Below, in pieces: positions 1 through 7,083 of a DNA stretch of 40,831 nucleotides (position 1 is the first letter of the stretch; every line of letters starts with the position of its first letter). The stretch comes from PNAI01 sp964575715. GTDB taxonomy: Bacteria; Pseudomonadota; Alphaproteobacteria; Rhizobiales; Xanthobacteraceae. The notes beneath the pieces were generated by a model. That model did no database searches. It had not been told where the DNA came from and saw only the letters and a list, made by a program, of their open reading frames with translations. The stretch spans positions 1-40,831 of the forward strand of contig CAZNSG010000359.1 in NCBI GenBank assembly GCA_964575715.1, in the 5' to 3' direction. The position numbers were made by a program, and so were the translations under genes.

Positions 1-2
1 AG

Positions 3-716
3 CCGCTCTACTACGACATCCCCAACCAGCACATCGAGCTGCGCGGGGTGCCGCACGGCATCCGCCTCAAGCATTGGCGCGCGGTCGGCCATGTCTTCAA
101 CGTCTTCGCCATCGAGAGCTTTGTCGATCAGATGGCGGTGGCCGCCGGCATGGACCCGTTCGACTTCCGCTATCAGCGCATGTCGATCACGCCCAAGGCG
201 CGCAAGTGCTTCGAGACCGTGGCGCAGATGTCCAACTGGAAGACCAAGCGGCCGGCCGACCGCGCGCTTGGCCTCTCGGTGAGCGAGCGCTCGGGCTCGG
301 TCGGCGCCGGCGTGGTCGAGATTTCGCTCGACCGGAAGTCGGGCAAGATCCGCGTCCACAAGGTGTGGGTCGCGATCGACGGCGGCGTGGTCGTACAACC
401 GGCCGCCGCCAAGGCCAACGTGGAGAGCGGCATTCTCTATGGGCTCTCCAGCGTGCTGCATGAACGCCTGACGCTCAAGGACGGCGTCGTGCAGCAGACG
501 AATTTCCACGACTACAATCTGATGCGCATGTCGGACATCCCGGAAGACATGCAGGTGGCGTTCGTCGATGTCGATACGCGGCCGACCGGCCTTGGCGAGA
601 TCGGAAATCCGTTCATCGCCGGCGCGATTTCCAACGCCTTCCACCGGCTGACCGGCAAGCGGCTGCTGCACATGCCGTTCACAGAAGAGCGCGTGCTCGC
701 GACACTGAAAGCCTAA
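3..716 (+). CDS. Molybdenum hydroxylase large subunit, C-terminal part (isoquinoline 1-oxidoreductase beta-like)
   Basis: C-terminal 237 residues of a xanthine dehydrogenase/aldehyde oxidase family protein; the reading frame is open to the left edge, so the gene starts outside the window. The stretch YDIPNQHIELRG followed by WRAVGHVFNVFAIESFVDQ is typical of the IorB-like branch that hydroxylates N-heterocycles or aldehydes using a molybdopterin cofactor. Near the end PTGLGEIGNP carries the Glu that in this family acts as base next to the molybdenum centre, followed by the usual AISNAFHRLTGKRL tail. These enzymes normally work with a small 2Fe-2S subunit, which would lie upstream of the window. 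Substrate cannot be told. The ModA-like gene to the right may hint at molybdenum supply, but it is on the other strand. Confidence 0.85.
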   Translation, partial: PLYYDIPNQHIELRGVPHGIRLKHWRAVGHVFNVFAIESFVDQMAVAAGMDPFDFRYQRMSITPKARKCFETVAQMSNWKTKRPADRALGLSVSERSGSVGAGVVEISLDRKSGKIRVHKVWVAIDGGVVVQPAAAKANVESGILYGLSSVLHERLTLKDGVVQQTNFHDYNLMRMSDIPEDMQVAFVDVDTRPTGLGEIGNPFIAGAISNAFHRLTGKRLLHMPFTEERVLATLKA

Positions 717-810
717 GTTCAGCTTGTTGACCGACGGCATGCGCCCGCCTTGACCGGCGGGCGCATTGTTGTGTTGTTAGTGCGATTTCAAGCCAACCGT
801 CGCCTCCATT

Positions 811-929
811 CCCTCCCCCTGAAAGGGGGAGGGTTAGGGTGGGGGTCATTACCGAATCATTTTTTGCTCCGCGATTGACCCCCACCCGGTTTGCTGACGC
901 AAACCGACCTCCCCCTTGCAGGGGGAGGT
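811..929. repeat. Composite palindromic intergenic repeat (CCTCCCCC family), copy 1
   Basis: Two short hairpins with C-rich/G-rich arms lie at 811-833 and 907-929. Between them are longer-range complementary arms (GGGTGGGGGTCA at 837-848 and TGACCCCCACCC at 876-887). The same architecture recurs at 8121-8243 and, in part, at 13382-13504, all outside genes. It could fold into a large hairpin that ends transcription of the oxidoreductase gene, but there is no clear U tract. Confidence 0.75.
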
Positions 930-967
930 AAGCGAAGTGGTCGCCGTGTGCGCTCAGCCTTATGGCG

Positions 968-1675
968 TCACACTCCGGTTGGCAAATCGAATCCGGCGGC
1001 CTGCCAGGTCGCGCGCGCGGCGGGCGCCGTCAGTGCCGCAATGAAGGCCGCGGCTGCCGCGCGCTCCGTGCTCGCAGCGGCAACCGCCGCGCAATAGGTC
1101 GTGCTCTGGCCGAGCGGCGGCGGCAGCGGGCCGGCGATCACCGCGCCTGGCACCGAGGCCACTTCGCCGCTCAAGGTCAAACCAAGCTCGGCCTTGCCTT
1201 CGACCACGCGCTTGGCGACCTCGACGCCCGAGGGTTGCGGCATGCCCTTCGCCGCGATCGTGGCACTCAATCCCATGCGCTCGAATAATCCGGCGAGATA
1301 AACGCCGGCCGAGCCGCCGACGCCTGGATCGCTCAGCGCGATGGCGCGCGCGTTGCGCAAGGTGCGCTCGAACGATTCAGGCGTGGCAATGTCCGGCATG
1401 GTCGCACCGTCACGAATGCACACGGCGATGAAGGTGCGCGCTACATTCGTCTGGGTTCCGGCGGCAAACGCGCCCTCCGCGCTCAGGCGCTCGATCGCCG
1501 GCACGGAGAGGATCAGCACATCGGCGCCCTCGCCGGCCGCAATTTTTACTTGCAGCGCGCCCACGGTGCCGAAGTCGAATGCGATGTCATGGCCGCTCCG
1601 CCGCTTAAAATCGCCCGCGAGCGCTTCCACCGCCTTATGCATCGAACGCGCGCACATGACTTTCAGCTTTGCCAC
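968..1675 (-). CDS. ModA-like periplasmic-binding-protein fold, no signal peptide
   Basis: A 235-residue protein resembling the molybdate-binding protein family (SBP_bac_11): a DFGTVGALQVKIAAGEGADVLI segment, a central SDPGVGGSAGVYLAGL loop and a C-terminal helix ending in WQAAGFDLPTGV. The GTG start at 1675 is chosen because a GGGAGG ribosome-binding site sits 5 nt upstream; longer versions of the frame add an unlikely Arg/Cys-rich head. From this start (MAKLKVMCARSMHKAV) there is no signal peptide, so the protein is predicted to be cytoplasmic, unlike true ModA. No transporter permease or ATPase lies beside it. It may bind a small anion or act as a sensor; molybdate is only a guess from the family and the neighbouring molybdoenzyme. 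Confidence 0.75.
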   Translation of the reverse strand: MAKLKVMCARSMHKAVEALAGDFKRRSGHDIAFDFGTVGALQVKIAAGEGADVLILSVPAIERLSAEGAFAAGTQTNVARTFIAVCIRDGATMPDIATPESFERTLRNARAIALSDPGVGGSAGVYLAGLFERMGLSATIAAKGMPQPSGVEVAKRVVEGKAELGLTLSGEVASVPGAVIAGPLPPPLGQSTTYCAAVAAASTERAAAAAFIAALTAPAARATWQAAGFDLPTGV

Positions 1676-1692
1676 CTCAGCCTCCCTGCTGC

Positions 1693-1719
1693 ATAATGGC
1701 TGTGATCGATAATGGCTGT
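1693..1719. promoter_or_regulatory. 11-bp direct repeat in divergent promoter region
   Basis: The sequence ATAATGGCTGT occurs at 1693-1703 and again at 1709-1719, separated by 5 nt (16-bp period). It lies between the divergent ModA-like gene and the isocitrate lyase family gene, so it could be a regulator binding site. Function is inferred from position only. Confidence 0.3.
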
Positions 1720-1868
1720 CATAGCATGAGTTTGCGTGAAGAGTGCCAGGATGAAGACATGATGCCGACCGCAACGGTGCAGCAAGTGCAAGCTCGTCGC
1801 GTCGGCAAAGCCTCGGCCCCCGACGTGGCAAAGTTTATGGCGACCATCCGCTCATATTGGAGTCTGCC

Positions 1869-2732
1869 TTGCCGACATTTCGCGAACTGATCGCCGGCGA
1901 CGAATTGATCGTCGCACCGGTGGCGCTCAACCCGATCATGGCGCGGCTCGCCGCCGATACCGGTTTCAAGGCGCTTTATTTGAGCGGCGGCTCGCTCGGC
2001 TGGCTCAAATGCGTAACCGAGGCCAATCTTGCGCTGTCCGAGATGATCGAGGTGGCGATTGAGATGCGCGCGGTCTGCCCGCTGCCCATCGTGCTCGATG
2101 TCGGCGGCGGTTTTGGCGACCCCGTGCACCTGCACCGCACCATCGCGCTGTCACAAGCCGCCGGCATCGGTGCGATCGAACTCGAAGACCAGCAGCTGCC
2201 CCGGCGCGTCGAGCACCATGCCGGAATCGACCATCTCGTGCCGACCGAACTGATGGTTGAGAAGATCAAAGAGGCGCTCTCCGCCCGCACCGACCGCAAC
2301 CTGGTCATCATCGCCCGCACCAACGCGCGGCGCATCTCCAGCCTCGACGAGGCGCTGCGCCGGGCCGAGGCGTTCCATAAGGCCGGCGCCGACATGCTGT
2401 TCGTGCACACCCGCAACGCCGAAGAAATCCGCACTGTGGCCGAGCGGCTGCCGCCGCCGCTGATGACCTTCGCGCCGGTCGACGGCTTTGCCGCCTTCCC
2501 CTATTCGCCGGCCGAGTTGGGCAAGCTCGGCTATCGCCTTGCCGCCTCCTCCGGCACGGCCTTTGCTGCCATGTACAAGGCGGTGCGGGTGTCCTACGAG
2601 TGCCTGGCGCAAGGGCGGATCGACCCCTTTTTGGGACCCGGCGGCGCGGAGAAGGAAATGAAGGCCGCGCAGGAAACCTGCGAGTTGCCGCGCCTTTTGC
2701 AGATCGAACGCCGCACCATGAAGGGGCGGTGA
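1869..2732 (+). CDS. Isocitrate lyase/PEP mutase superfamily enzyme (oxaloacetate decarboxylase-like)
   Basis: About 287 residues forming the phosphoenolpyruvate mutase/isocitrate lyase barrel. Visible family features are VAPVALNPIMARLAADTGFKALYLSGG near the start, the metal-binding stretch GIGAIELEDQQLPRR, VIIARTNARR, and the C-terminal substrate loop region. Members cleave or form C-C or C-P bonds of small 2-oxo or carboxy acids (methylisocitrate, oxaloacetate, carboxyphosphonoenolpyruvate); which applies here cannot be read. No ATG is available in frame. TTG at 1869 is preferred because GGAG sits 6 nt upstream (1859-1862); the frame also allows TTG at 1857. It is divergent from the ModA-like gene. 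Confidence 0.85.
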   Translation: MPTFRELIAGDELIVAPVALNPIMARLAADTGFKALYLSGGSLGWLKCVTEANLALSEMIEVAIEMRAVCPLPIVLDVGGGFGDPVHLHRTIALSQAAGIGAIELEDQQLPRRVEHHAGIDHLVPTELMVEKIKEALSARTDRNLVIIARTNARRISSLDEALRRAEAFHKAGADMLFVHTRNAEEIRTVAERLPPPLMTFAPVDGFAAFPYSPAELGKLGYRLAASSGTAFAAMYKAVRVSYECLAQGRIDPFLGPGGAEKEMKAAQETCELPRLLQIERRTMKGR

Positions 2733-2922
2733 GGCCGCTTGCCCCGCTTGATCCGGACCTGAAGTGGGCTAGACTTTCAGAACCTCTGGGACCCATGTTC
2801 TGGGAACCATTACCGGTGGGGACAAGCTTTCGCGGTGCCACGAAAATCGCGTGGATCGCGCTGGCGGCCACGCCGGGTCCGGCCGGTGAAGGCGTTGTGC
2901 CGTTGAGCGGAAAGGAGGCTGC

Positions 2923-4005
2923 ATGAAAATCGTCTGCCGTATTTTCTTGCTTGCCGCGGTGGTGCTGGCGCTGAACTTTTTGTCTCCGCCACGATCAATG
3001 GCACAACTGGATGAAGTTGAAGCGCTGAACAAGAGAATCATCGAGCTTTCCCAGGCGAACAAATTTTCCGAAGCGATCCCGCTTGCCGAACGTGTGCTGG
3101 CGATCCAGGAAAAAGCTCTCGGCCCCGATAGTTCCGAGCTGACGAAATCGCTGAACACTCTGGCTCAGCTCTATCGCGCACAAGGCCGAATCGCCGAGGC
3201 CGAGGACATTGAAAGGCGGGTGCGGGCGCAGCGACGGTTCGAGACGGCAGCGCCTCCTTCGCCCGCTCCGCCGGTAGCGCGCTCGCCCGCGGTCGGCGCG
3301 GCGCCGTCGACGCCTACCCTCGGCTTGCGGGGGGGAACGAGAGGCGCACCGCCCGCTCCGGGTTCAGCTGCTTCATCGGAATCGTCGGCTTCGTCCGCCA
3401 TCGCATCGCCGGCGCTGCCGGATTTTCCCTGGCCGCCGCCTAGCGCCTCAACCTCCTACGTCCTGGCGCGGACCATGTTCAAGCGCCACAACACAGTCGG
3501 CGAGGTAGCTGAAACGATTGTCGCGGCACTAGAACGCACCGGATATGTGGAGCGCAGTTTCTATCGCACCACGGACAATGGCGTCGTTCTGGTTACACAG
3601 CTTGAGCGCATCAATGACGACGGCACCGCGCGTACCGAGAGCGAACGCTGGCCGGCGGCTCTTGATCAATCGCGCTCCGATCTGGCACGATTCCTCAAGG
3701 GCTTGTTTTTTGTCGAACGCGGCCGCTTTCGGCGCATCGTTTTTGTCCTGCAAGAGCGCCCCTTCTCTCAATCGAACGCCCAAGTCACCGGCTTGGAGGC
3801 ACGCGAGTGGATACGTAAAGGACTCAATACATTGCCACCCGAAGTCGCGAACCGCTCCTACGGCGACAGCAATTGTACCGTGCTGATTTATGAGTTTGAG
3901 AGCGAGGGCAAGGATAAGGCGCCAAAAATTGTCGATAGCCGCCTCACCGGCCGGCAGCATCTCGAAAAAGCCGGCGTGATGGCGCTGCTTGAACGAGCCA
4001 ACTAA
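2923..4005 (+). CDS. Exported TPR protein with proline-rich linker and unknown C-terminal domain
   Basis: 360 residues. An N-terminal signal peptide (MKIVCRIFLLAAVVLALNF, likely cut after SMA) leads into tetratricopeptide-like helices (about residues 30-105), including the TPR_10/12-like motif AIPLAERVLAIQEKALGPDS. A Pro/Ala/Ser-rich linker (about 108-175) follows, then a C-terminal domain of about 180 residues that I do not recognise (around FKRHNTVGEVAETIVAALE and NGVVLVTQLERIND). An AAGGAGG ribosome-binding site lies just before the ATG. The stop is 20 nt from the TIR gene, so the two are probably co-transcribed. The TPRs suggest a protein-binding role outside the cytoplasmic membrane. No catalytic motif was found. 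Confidence 0.8.
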   Translation: MKIVCRIFLLAAVVLALNFLSPPRSMAQLDEVEALNKRIIELSQANKFSEAIPLAERVLAIQEKALGPDSSELTKSLNTLAQLYRAQGRIAEAEDIERRVRAQRRFETAAPPSPAPPVARSPAVGAAPSTPTLGLRGGTRGAPPAPGSAASSESSASSAIASPALPDFPWPPPSASTSYVLARTMFKRHNTVGEVAETIVAALERTGYVERSFYRTTDNGVVLVTQLERINDDGTARTESERWPAALDQSRSDLARFLKGLFFVERGRFRRIVFVLQERPFSQSNAQVTGLEAREWIRKGLNTLPPEVANRSYGDSNCTVLIYEFESEGKDKAPKIVDSRLTGRQHLEKAGVMALLERAN

Positions 4006-4025
4006 CATCCGCCCGGTAAGCAATC

Positions 4026-4736
4026 GTGGCAAAGACGGTTTTCATAAGCTATCGGCGCCAAGATACGGCGCCCGCCGCCGGACGCACCTACGATCGCCTG
4101 TGCACGATTTTGCCGCGAAGCAACGTATTCTTCGATGTCAGCACCATCGAAGGCGGCGCAGATTTCGTGATGCAGGTGACCGCCGCCATCAAGCAAAGCG
4201 ACACGGTGCTCATCTTCATCGGCAGGAAATGGCTGGAGCCGACCGCCGAGGGGGTGGTGAGGATTTTGCACGCGGACGATCATGTCCGCGCCGAGGTGCG
4301 CGCCGCGTTGCAGCACGGCGAAAAGGTCCTGCCGGTCCTGGTGGACGGGGCGATCATGCCCCGGCCCGATCAGCTGCCCGACGACATTCGCTCAATCAGC
4401 ACGAAAAACGCCATGCCTTTGCGCCACGAGAGCTTCGACGACGACATCGAAAACATTATCAACGCCATCCTGGGCGCGTCGAAGGCGCGGCTTTGGGACG
4501 ACAAAGGCAAGCTTGGCATGAAAATTGGCTATGCGGTCGGCGGACTTTTCGCAGGGCTGTTCCTGCTGACAGGCATCGGAGTCGTGCACACTTTGATTTT
4601 GGGAGAAGGAATCGCAGCCTCCATCGGCGATACGGCGACGTGGATCTTGTTGCTCGCGGGCGCAGCCGGCGGCGCCTTGCTGGGCTTTTTCTACGAGGCC
4701 AGACGCCGCCGGCGGCGTCTGCTTCGACTTGCCTGA
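4026..4736 (+). CDS. TIR-domain protein with C-terminal membrane anchor
   Basis: 236 residues. Residues 3-150 form a bacterial TIR domain: box 1 VFISYRRQDTAPAAGRTYDRL, the VFFDVSTIEGGADF segment, and VLIFIGRKWLEP. Residues DDHVRAEV place Glu90 where family members carry the glutamate used for NAD+ cleavage. Residues 165-190 and 205-222 are two hydrophobic segments, and the protein ends in an arginine-rich tail, so the TIR domain should face the cytoplasm from the inner membrane. Start is GTG at 4026, with only a weak ribosome-binding site. Many bacterial TIR domains hydrolyse NAD+ or make cyclic ADP-ribose signals; others are scaffolds, so enzymatic activity is an inference. Its partner is the exported TPR protein directly upstream. 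Confidence 0.85.
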   Translation: MAKTVFISYRRQDTAPAAGRTYDRLCTILPRSNVFFDVSTIEGGADFVMQVTAAIKQSDTVLIFIGRKWLEPTAEGVVRILHADDHVRAEVRAALQHGEKVLPVLVDGAIMPRPDQLPDDIRSISTKNAMPLRHESFDDDIENIINAILGASKARLWDDKGKLGMKIGYAVGGLFAGLFLLTGIGVVHTLILGEGIAASIGDTATWILLLAGAAGGALLGFFYEARRRRRRLLRLA

Positions 4737-4746
4737 CGGTCTGTCT

Positions 4747-4774
4747 GGCGCGGTGGGGCTGGCGCGGTGGGGCT
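4747..4774. repeat. 14-bp tandem duplication
   Basis: GGCGCGGTGGGGCT occurs twice head to tail (4747-4760, 4761-4774), right after the TIR gene. It looks like a simple local duplication. Confidence 0.7.
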
Positions 4775-4825
4775 TGAACCCGTCGCCGGTTTCTAGGACA
4801 GTACCCCCCTAAAGGATCGAAAATT

Positions 4826-5086
4826 ATGGACCAGACCGTTCAACAACCGCGCGGCCGCCGCATCATCTGGATTCACGTGCTGACCGTGGGCAGCGCAGCC
4901 ATCCTGATCGGCGCTGAAGTATTTGGCGCGGCCTTCGCCGCCGGCTGGGCGTTCGCCAACCTGTTTGCCCTCGGTGAATATGGCGCTCCCATCCTGCAGG
5001 CGATCTTCTTCCTGTGTGGCGTCGCCGTCATGATACAGTTCATTCGCTCCGCGCGCCGCATCGAACCCTTCACCGCCCGCAACTGA
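4826..5086 (+). CDS. Small two-helix membrane protein
   Basis: 86 residues with two predicted membrane segments (about residues 14-45 and 52-72), a basic start and a basic end (RSARRIEPF). An AAAGGA ribosome-binding site precedes the ATG. It follows the TIR gene on the same strand after 89 nt, so it may belong to the same unit. I do not recognise the family. Confidence 0.6.
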   Translation: MDQTVQQPRGRRIIWIHVLTVGSAAILIGAEVFGAAFAAGWAFANLFALGEYGAPILQAIFFLCGVAVMIQFIRSARRIEPFTARN

Positions 5087-5124
5087 TTTGCCGGTTGCGC
5101 ATCACGCACCGCCGGCGGAGCGCT

Positions 5125-5139
5125 TTAACGCGCACTTAA
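5125..5139. promoter_or_regulatory. CtrA-like box TTAA-N7-TTAA
   Basis: TTAA at 5125-5128 and TTAA at 5136-5139 are separated by exactly 7 nt, matching the core of the alphaproteobacterial CtrA site. It lies 55 nt upstream of the predicted promoter of the decarboxylase leader. The flanking bases fit the full TTAAC consensus only on one half. Confidence 0.35.
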
Positions 5140-5193
5140 TCTTCTGCACGTAATCTATTAGTAGGGGGTAAGTACGCTCGGTGACCATTTCCC

Positions 5194-5222
5194 TTGCGTT
5201 GTGGAAATGAATCGCGTATTTT
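5194..5222 (+). promoter_or_regulatory. Predicted sigma70-type promoter of the decarboxylase leader
   Basis: TTGCGT (5194-5199), a 17-nt spacer, then TATTTT (5217-5222). Transcription would start near 5229 and give an untranslated leader of nearly 390 nt before the decarboxylase ATG. Confidence 0.4.
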
Positions 5223-5264
5223 ACTCTTGCCCAATTTCGCACGTGCCTGTGGCCGTGTGTCGAT

Positions 5265-5604
5265 CGGCGGGTATCCGGACAAGAGGCCGGACAGCCACCT
5301 AAGGAAGGGAGCTACCTTCCTTGCATCAGCGATCGGCAGCTGGAGGCGAAACCAGCAATCCCCGTGCTCAACGGGGGACGCGGCTCAAAGCAACGACGGA
5401 AGGGCTTTTTTGGGAACTGCCGGCGCCAATGCCGGGGACACCGAAGAGGCTTGTCCATCTTTGCCAACAGTGCGGAACGGGATCTCCCTCATCCGGACCT
5501 AGGCAGCAATCACGGTGAAGTCACGTCCTGCATGTGCGGGACTGCGACCTCACAGCAGGTTCACCTAAGCTTGGCGGCATCGCGCTGCCGGCACCGGATA
5601 AGGA
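5265..5604 (+). promoter_or_regulatory. Long structured 5' leader, probable speF-type RNA motif
   Basis: A gene-free leader with several stem-loops. AAGGAAGG/CCTTCCTT is at 5301-5308 with 5315-5322. CCCCGT/ACGGGG is at 5360-5365 with 5371-5376. CCGGC/GCCGG is at 5420-5424 with 5431-5435. CGGCA/TGCCG is at 5575-5579 with 5586-5590, ending about 10 nt before the AAGGAG ribosome-binding site. A T6-7 run at 5405-5411 sits mid-leader. Alphaproteobacterial ornithine decarboxylase (speF) genes are known to carry a conserved long structured leader, and this one has the right place, length and downstream gene. I did not align it to the published motif; the boundaries are approximate. Confidence 0.6.
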
Positions 5605-5615
5605 GTTAAGTCGAG

Positions 5616-6746
5616 ATGACCGCACGCATTCGCGAATTTCTCAAATACCGCATAGCCGACGGACCCTGCCTGGTGGTCGATCTTGATATCGTCCGTGACA
5701 ACTACGTGGCCTTCGCCAAGGCACTGCCGGACACCAAGGTGTTCTATGCGGTGAAAGCCAATCCGGCGCCTGAGATCCTCAAAATGCTCACCGCGCTCGG
5801 CTCCTGCTTCGATGTGGCGTCGGTGAGCGAAACCGAAGCGGTCTTGGCGGCGGGCGCCACGGCTGAGCGCATCTCCTATGGCAACACCATCAAGAAGGAG
5901 AGCGAGATCGCGGCGGCGCATAAGCTTGGCGTTACGCTGTTTGCCGCCGATTGCGAGGCTGAGGTCGAGAAGATCGCGCGCGTCGCTCCGGGCACCCGCG
6001 TAATCTGCCGCATCCATTGCGATGGCACCGGCGCCGAATGGCCGCTCTCGCGCAAGTTCGGCTGCGAGCCGGAATATGCCGTCGATATCCTCGAACACGC
6101 CCATCGGCTCGGGCTCATCCCGCACGGCATCTCGTTCCATGTCGGCTCGCAGCAGCACAATGTGGAGGCCTGGGACCGGGCGCTGGCCTCAGCCGCGGCG
6201 ATCTTCCGCTCCTGCGCCGAGCGCGGGATCATGCTGTCCATGGTCAACCTGGGCGGCGGGTTTCCGGCCAAATATGTGCGCAAAACGCCCAAGCTGGAAT
6301 CCTACGGCAAAGCAATCTTCCGCGCCCTGCGCAAGCATTTCGGCAATTCCATCCCGGAAACCATCGTCGAGCCCGGCCGCGGGCTGGTGGGCAACGCCGG
6401 GCTGATCGAGGCCGAGGTGGTGCTGATCGCCAAGCGCTCGCCTGAGGACGAGGTGCGCTGGGTCTATCTCGACATCGGCAAGTTCCATGGGCTGGCCGAG
6501 ACCATCGACGAGTCGATCCGCTATCCGATCCGCACCAGCAAAGACCGCGACGAGATGGCGCCCTGCATCATCGCCGGCCCGACCTGCGACTCGGTCGATG
6601 TGCTCTATCAGAAGAACCCCTATCCGCTGCCGGTCTCGCTTGCCATCGGCGACAAGGTGCTGATCGAGGCCGCCGGCGCCTACACCGCGACCTATTCCTC
6701 GGTCGGCTTCAACGGCTACCCGCCGCTGCGGCAATATGTGATCTGA
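5616..6746 (+). CDS. odc: Ornithine/lysine decarboxylase, alanine racemase-fold (type III PLP enzyme)
   Basis: 376 residues, the usual length of this group. It removes CO2 from ornithine (and often lysine) to make putrescine or cadaverine, the entry to polyamine synthesis, in the cytoplasm. The PLP lysine is Lys47 in VFYAVKANPAPEIL. HVGSQQHN and GGGFPAKY hold the substrate/phosphate side, EPGRGLVGNAG binds the PLP phosphate, and GPTCDSVDVLY supplies the catalytic Cys324 and the specificity Asp. The ATG has AAGGAG 10 nt upstream. It is preceded by a long structured leader and followed by a clear terminator, so it is a single-gene unit, likely controlled by polyamine level through the leader. 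Preference for ornithine versus lysine cannot be decided by eye. Confidence 0.93.
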   Translation: MTARIREFLKYRIADGPCLVVDLDIVRDNYVAFAKALPDTKVFYAVKANPAPEILKMLTALGSCFDVASVSETEAVLAAGATAERISYGNTIKKESEIAAAHKLGVTLFAADCEAEVEKIARVAPGTRVICRIHCDGTGAEWPLSRKFGCEPEYAVDILEHAHRLGLIPHGISFHVGSQQHNVEAWDRALASAAAIFRSCAERGIMLSMVNLGGGFPAKYVRKTPKLESYGKAIFRALRKHFGNSIPETIVEPGRGLVGNAGLIEAEVVLIAKRSPEDEVRWVYLDIGKFHGLAETIDESIRYPIRTSKDRDEMAPCIIAGPTCDSVDVLYQKNPYPLPVSLAIGDKVLIEAAGAYTATYSSVGFNGYPPLRQYVI

Positions 6747-6769
6747 CGGCCCAATTTATGTTAGAAAAT

Positions 6770-6797
6770 CCCCGGGTCTGCGCCCCGGGGGTTTTTT
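6770..6797 (+). terminator. Rho-independent terminator of the decarboxylase gene
   Basis: Stem CCCCGGG (6770-6776) with CCCGGGG (6784-6790) and a 7-nt loop, followed by a T6 run at 6792-6797. It lies 24 nt after the stop codon. Confidence 0.85.
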
Positions 6798-6825
6798 ATT
6801 GGGGCGGTGGCGTAGAGGGCAAGCA

Positions 6826-6975
6826 ATGATCCGCAAACTCAAATCCGGCCAGTACCGGCTTTTTTCCCGCAAGAAAAATCCGCAGACCGGCCTGCGCCGC
6901 AATCTTGGCACTTTTCCCACCCGCAAGGCCGCGCAAGACCACGAGCGCGCGGTGCAGTATTTCAAGCGCCAATAG
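6826..6975 (+). CDS. 49-residue basic conserved protein
   Basis: ATG at 6826 opens a 49-codon frame: MIRKLKSGQYRLFSRKKNPQ, then TGLRRNLGTFPTRKAAQDHE and RAVQYFKRQ. It is rich in Lys/Arg. I recall near-identical short proteins of this pattern (K-S-G-x-Y-R-L-x-S-R-K, LGTF, A-x-x-H-E-R-A-V-Q-x-F) as conserved hypotheticals in many Hyphomicrobiales genomes. It begins 29 nt after the decarboxylase terminator, so it is probably its own unit. The fold may be a short beta hairpin plus helix; function is unknown. Without this frame the stretch 6801-7083 would hold only a palindromic repeat. Confidence 0.7.
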   Translation: MIRKLKSGQYRLFSRKKNPQTGLRRNLGTFPTRKAAQDHERAVQYFKRQ

Positions 6976-6986
6976 CTTTTTTGTTT

Positions 6987-7074
6987 GAGCATGATCTTTT
7001 CCGACCTTCCTTCGCCCGCCGAAGCGGGCTTCGCGAAGGCGGGAAACCGGCACCCACTTTTCGGGATCATGCTC
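6987..7074. repeat. GAGCATGATC palindromic repeat, copy 1
   Basis: Bounded by GAGCATGATC (6987-6996) and GATCATGCTC (7065-7074), with internal inverted segments around GCCCGCCGAAGCGGGC. An inverted second copy is at 40408-40531. The element is a common intergenic palindrome in this bacterial group. It lies between the 49-residue gene and the convergent WD40 gene. Confidence 0.8.
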
Positions 7075-7083
7075 TGAGCTTGT

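Noticed and set aside
2600..2926. Open frame running from within the isocitrate lyase family gene to the TPR gene start
   Set aside because: It overlaps a well-supported gene, and the remainder has no family pattern.
5265..5604. 6S RNA candidate in the same leader
   Set aside because: The hairpin layout is a series of separate stems rather than one long rod with a central bubble, and the region directly precedes a decarboxylase ribosome-binding site.
5194..5609. Several overlapping short open frames in the decarboxylase leader
   Set aside because: All three frames are open by chance in GC-rich DNA, none has a protein-like pattern, and the hairpins and long-leader gene context explain the region better.
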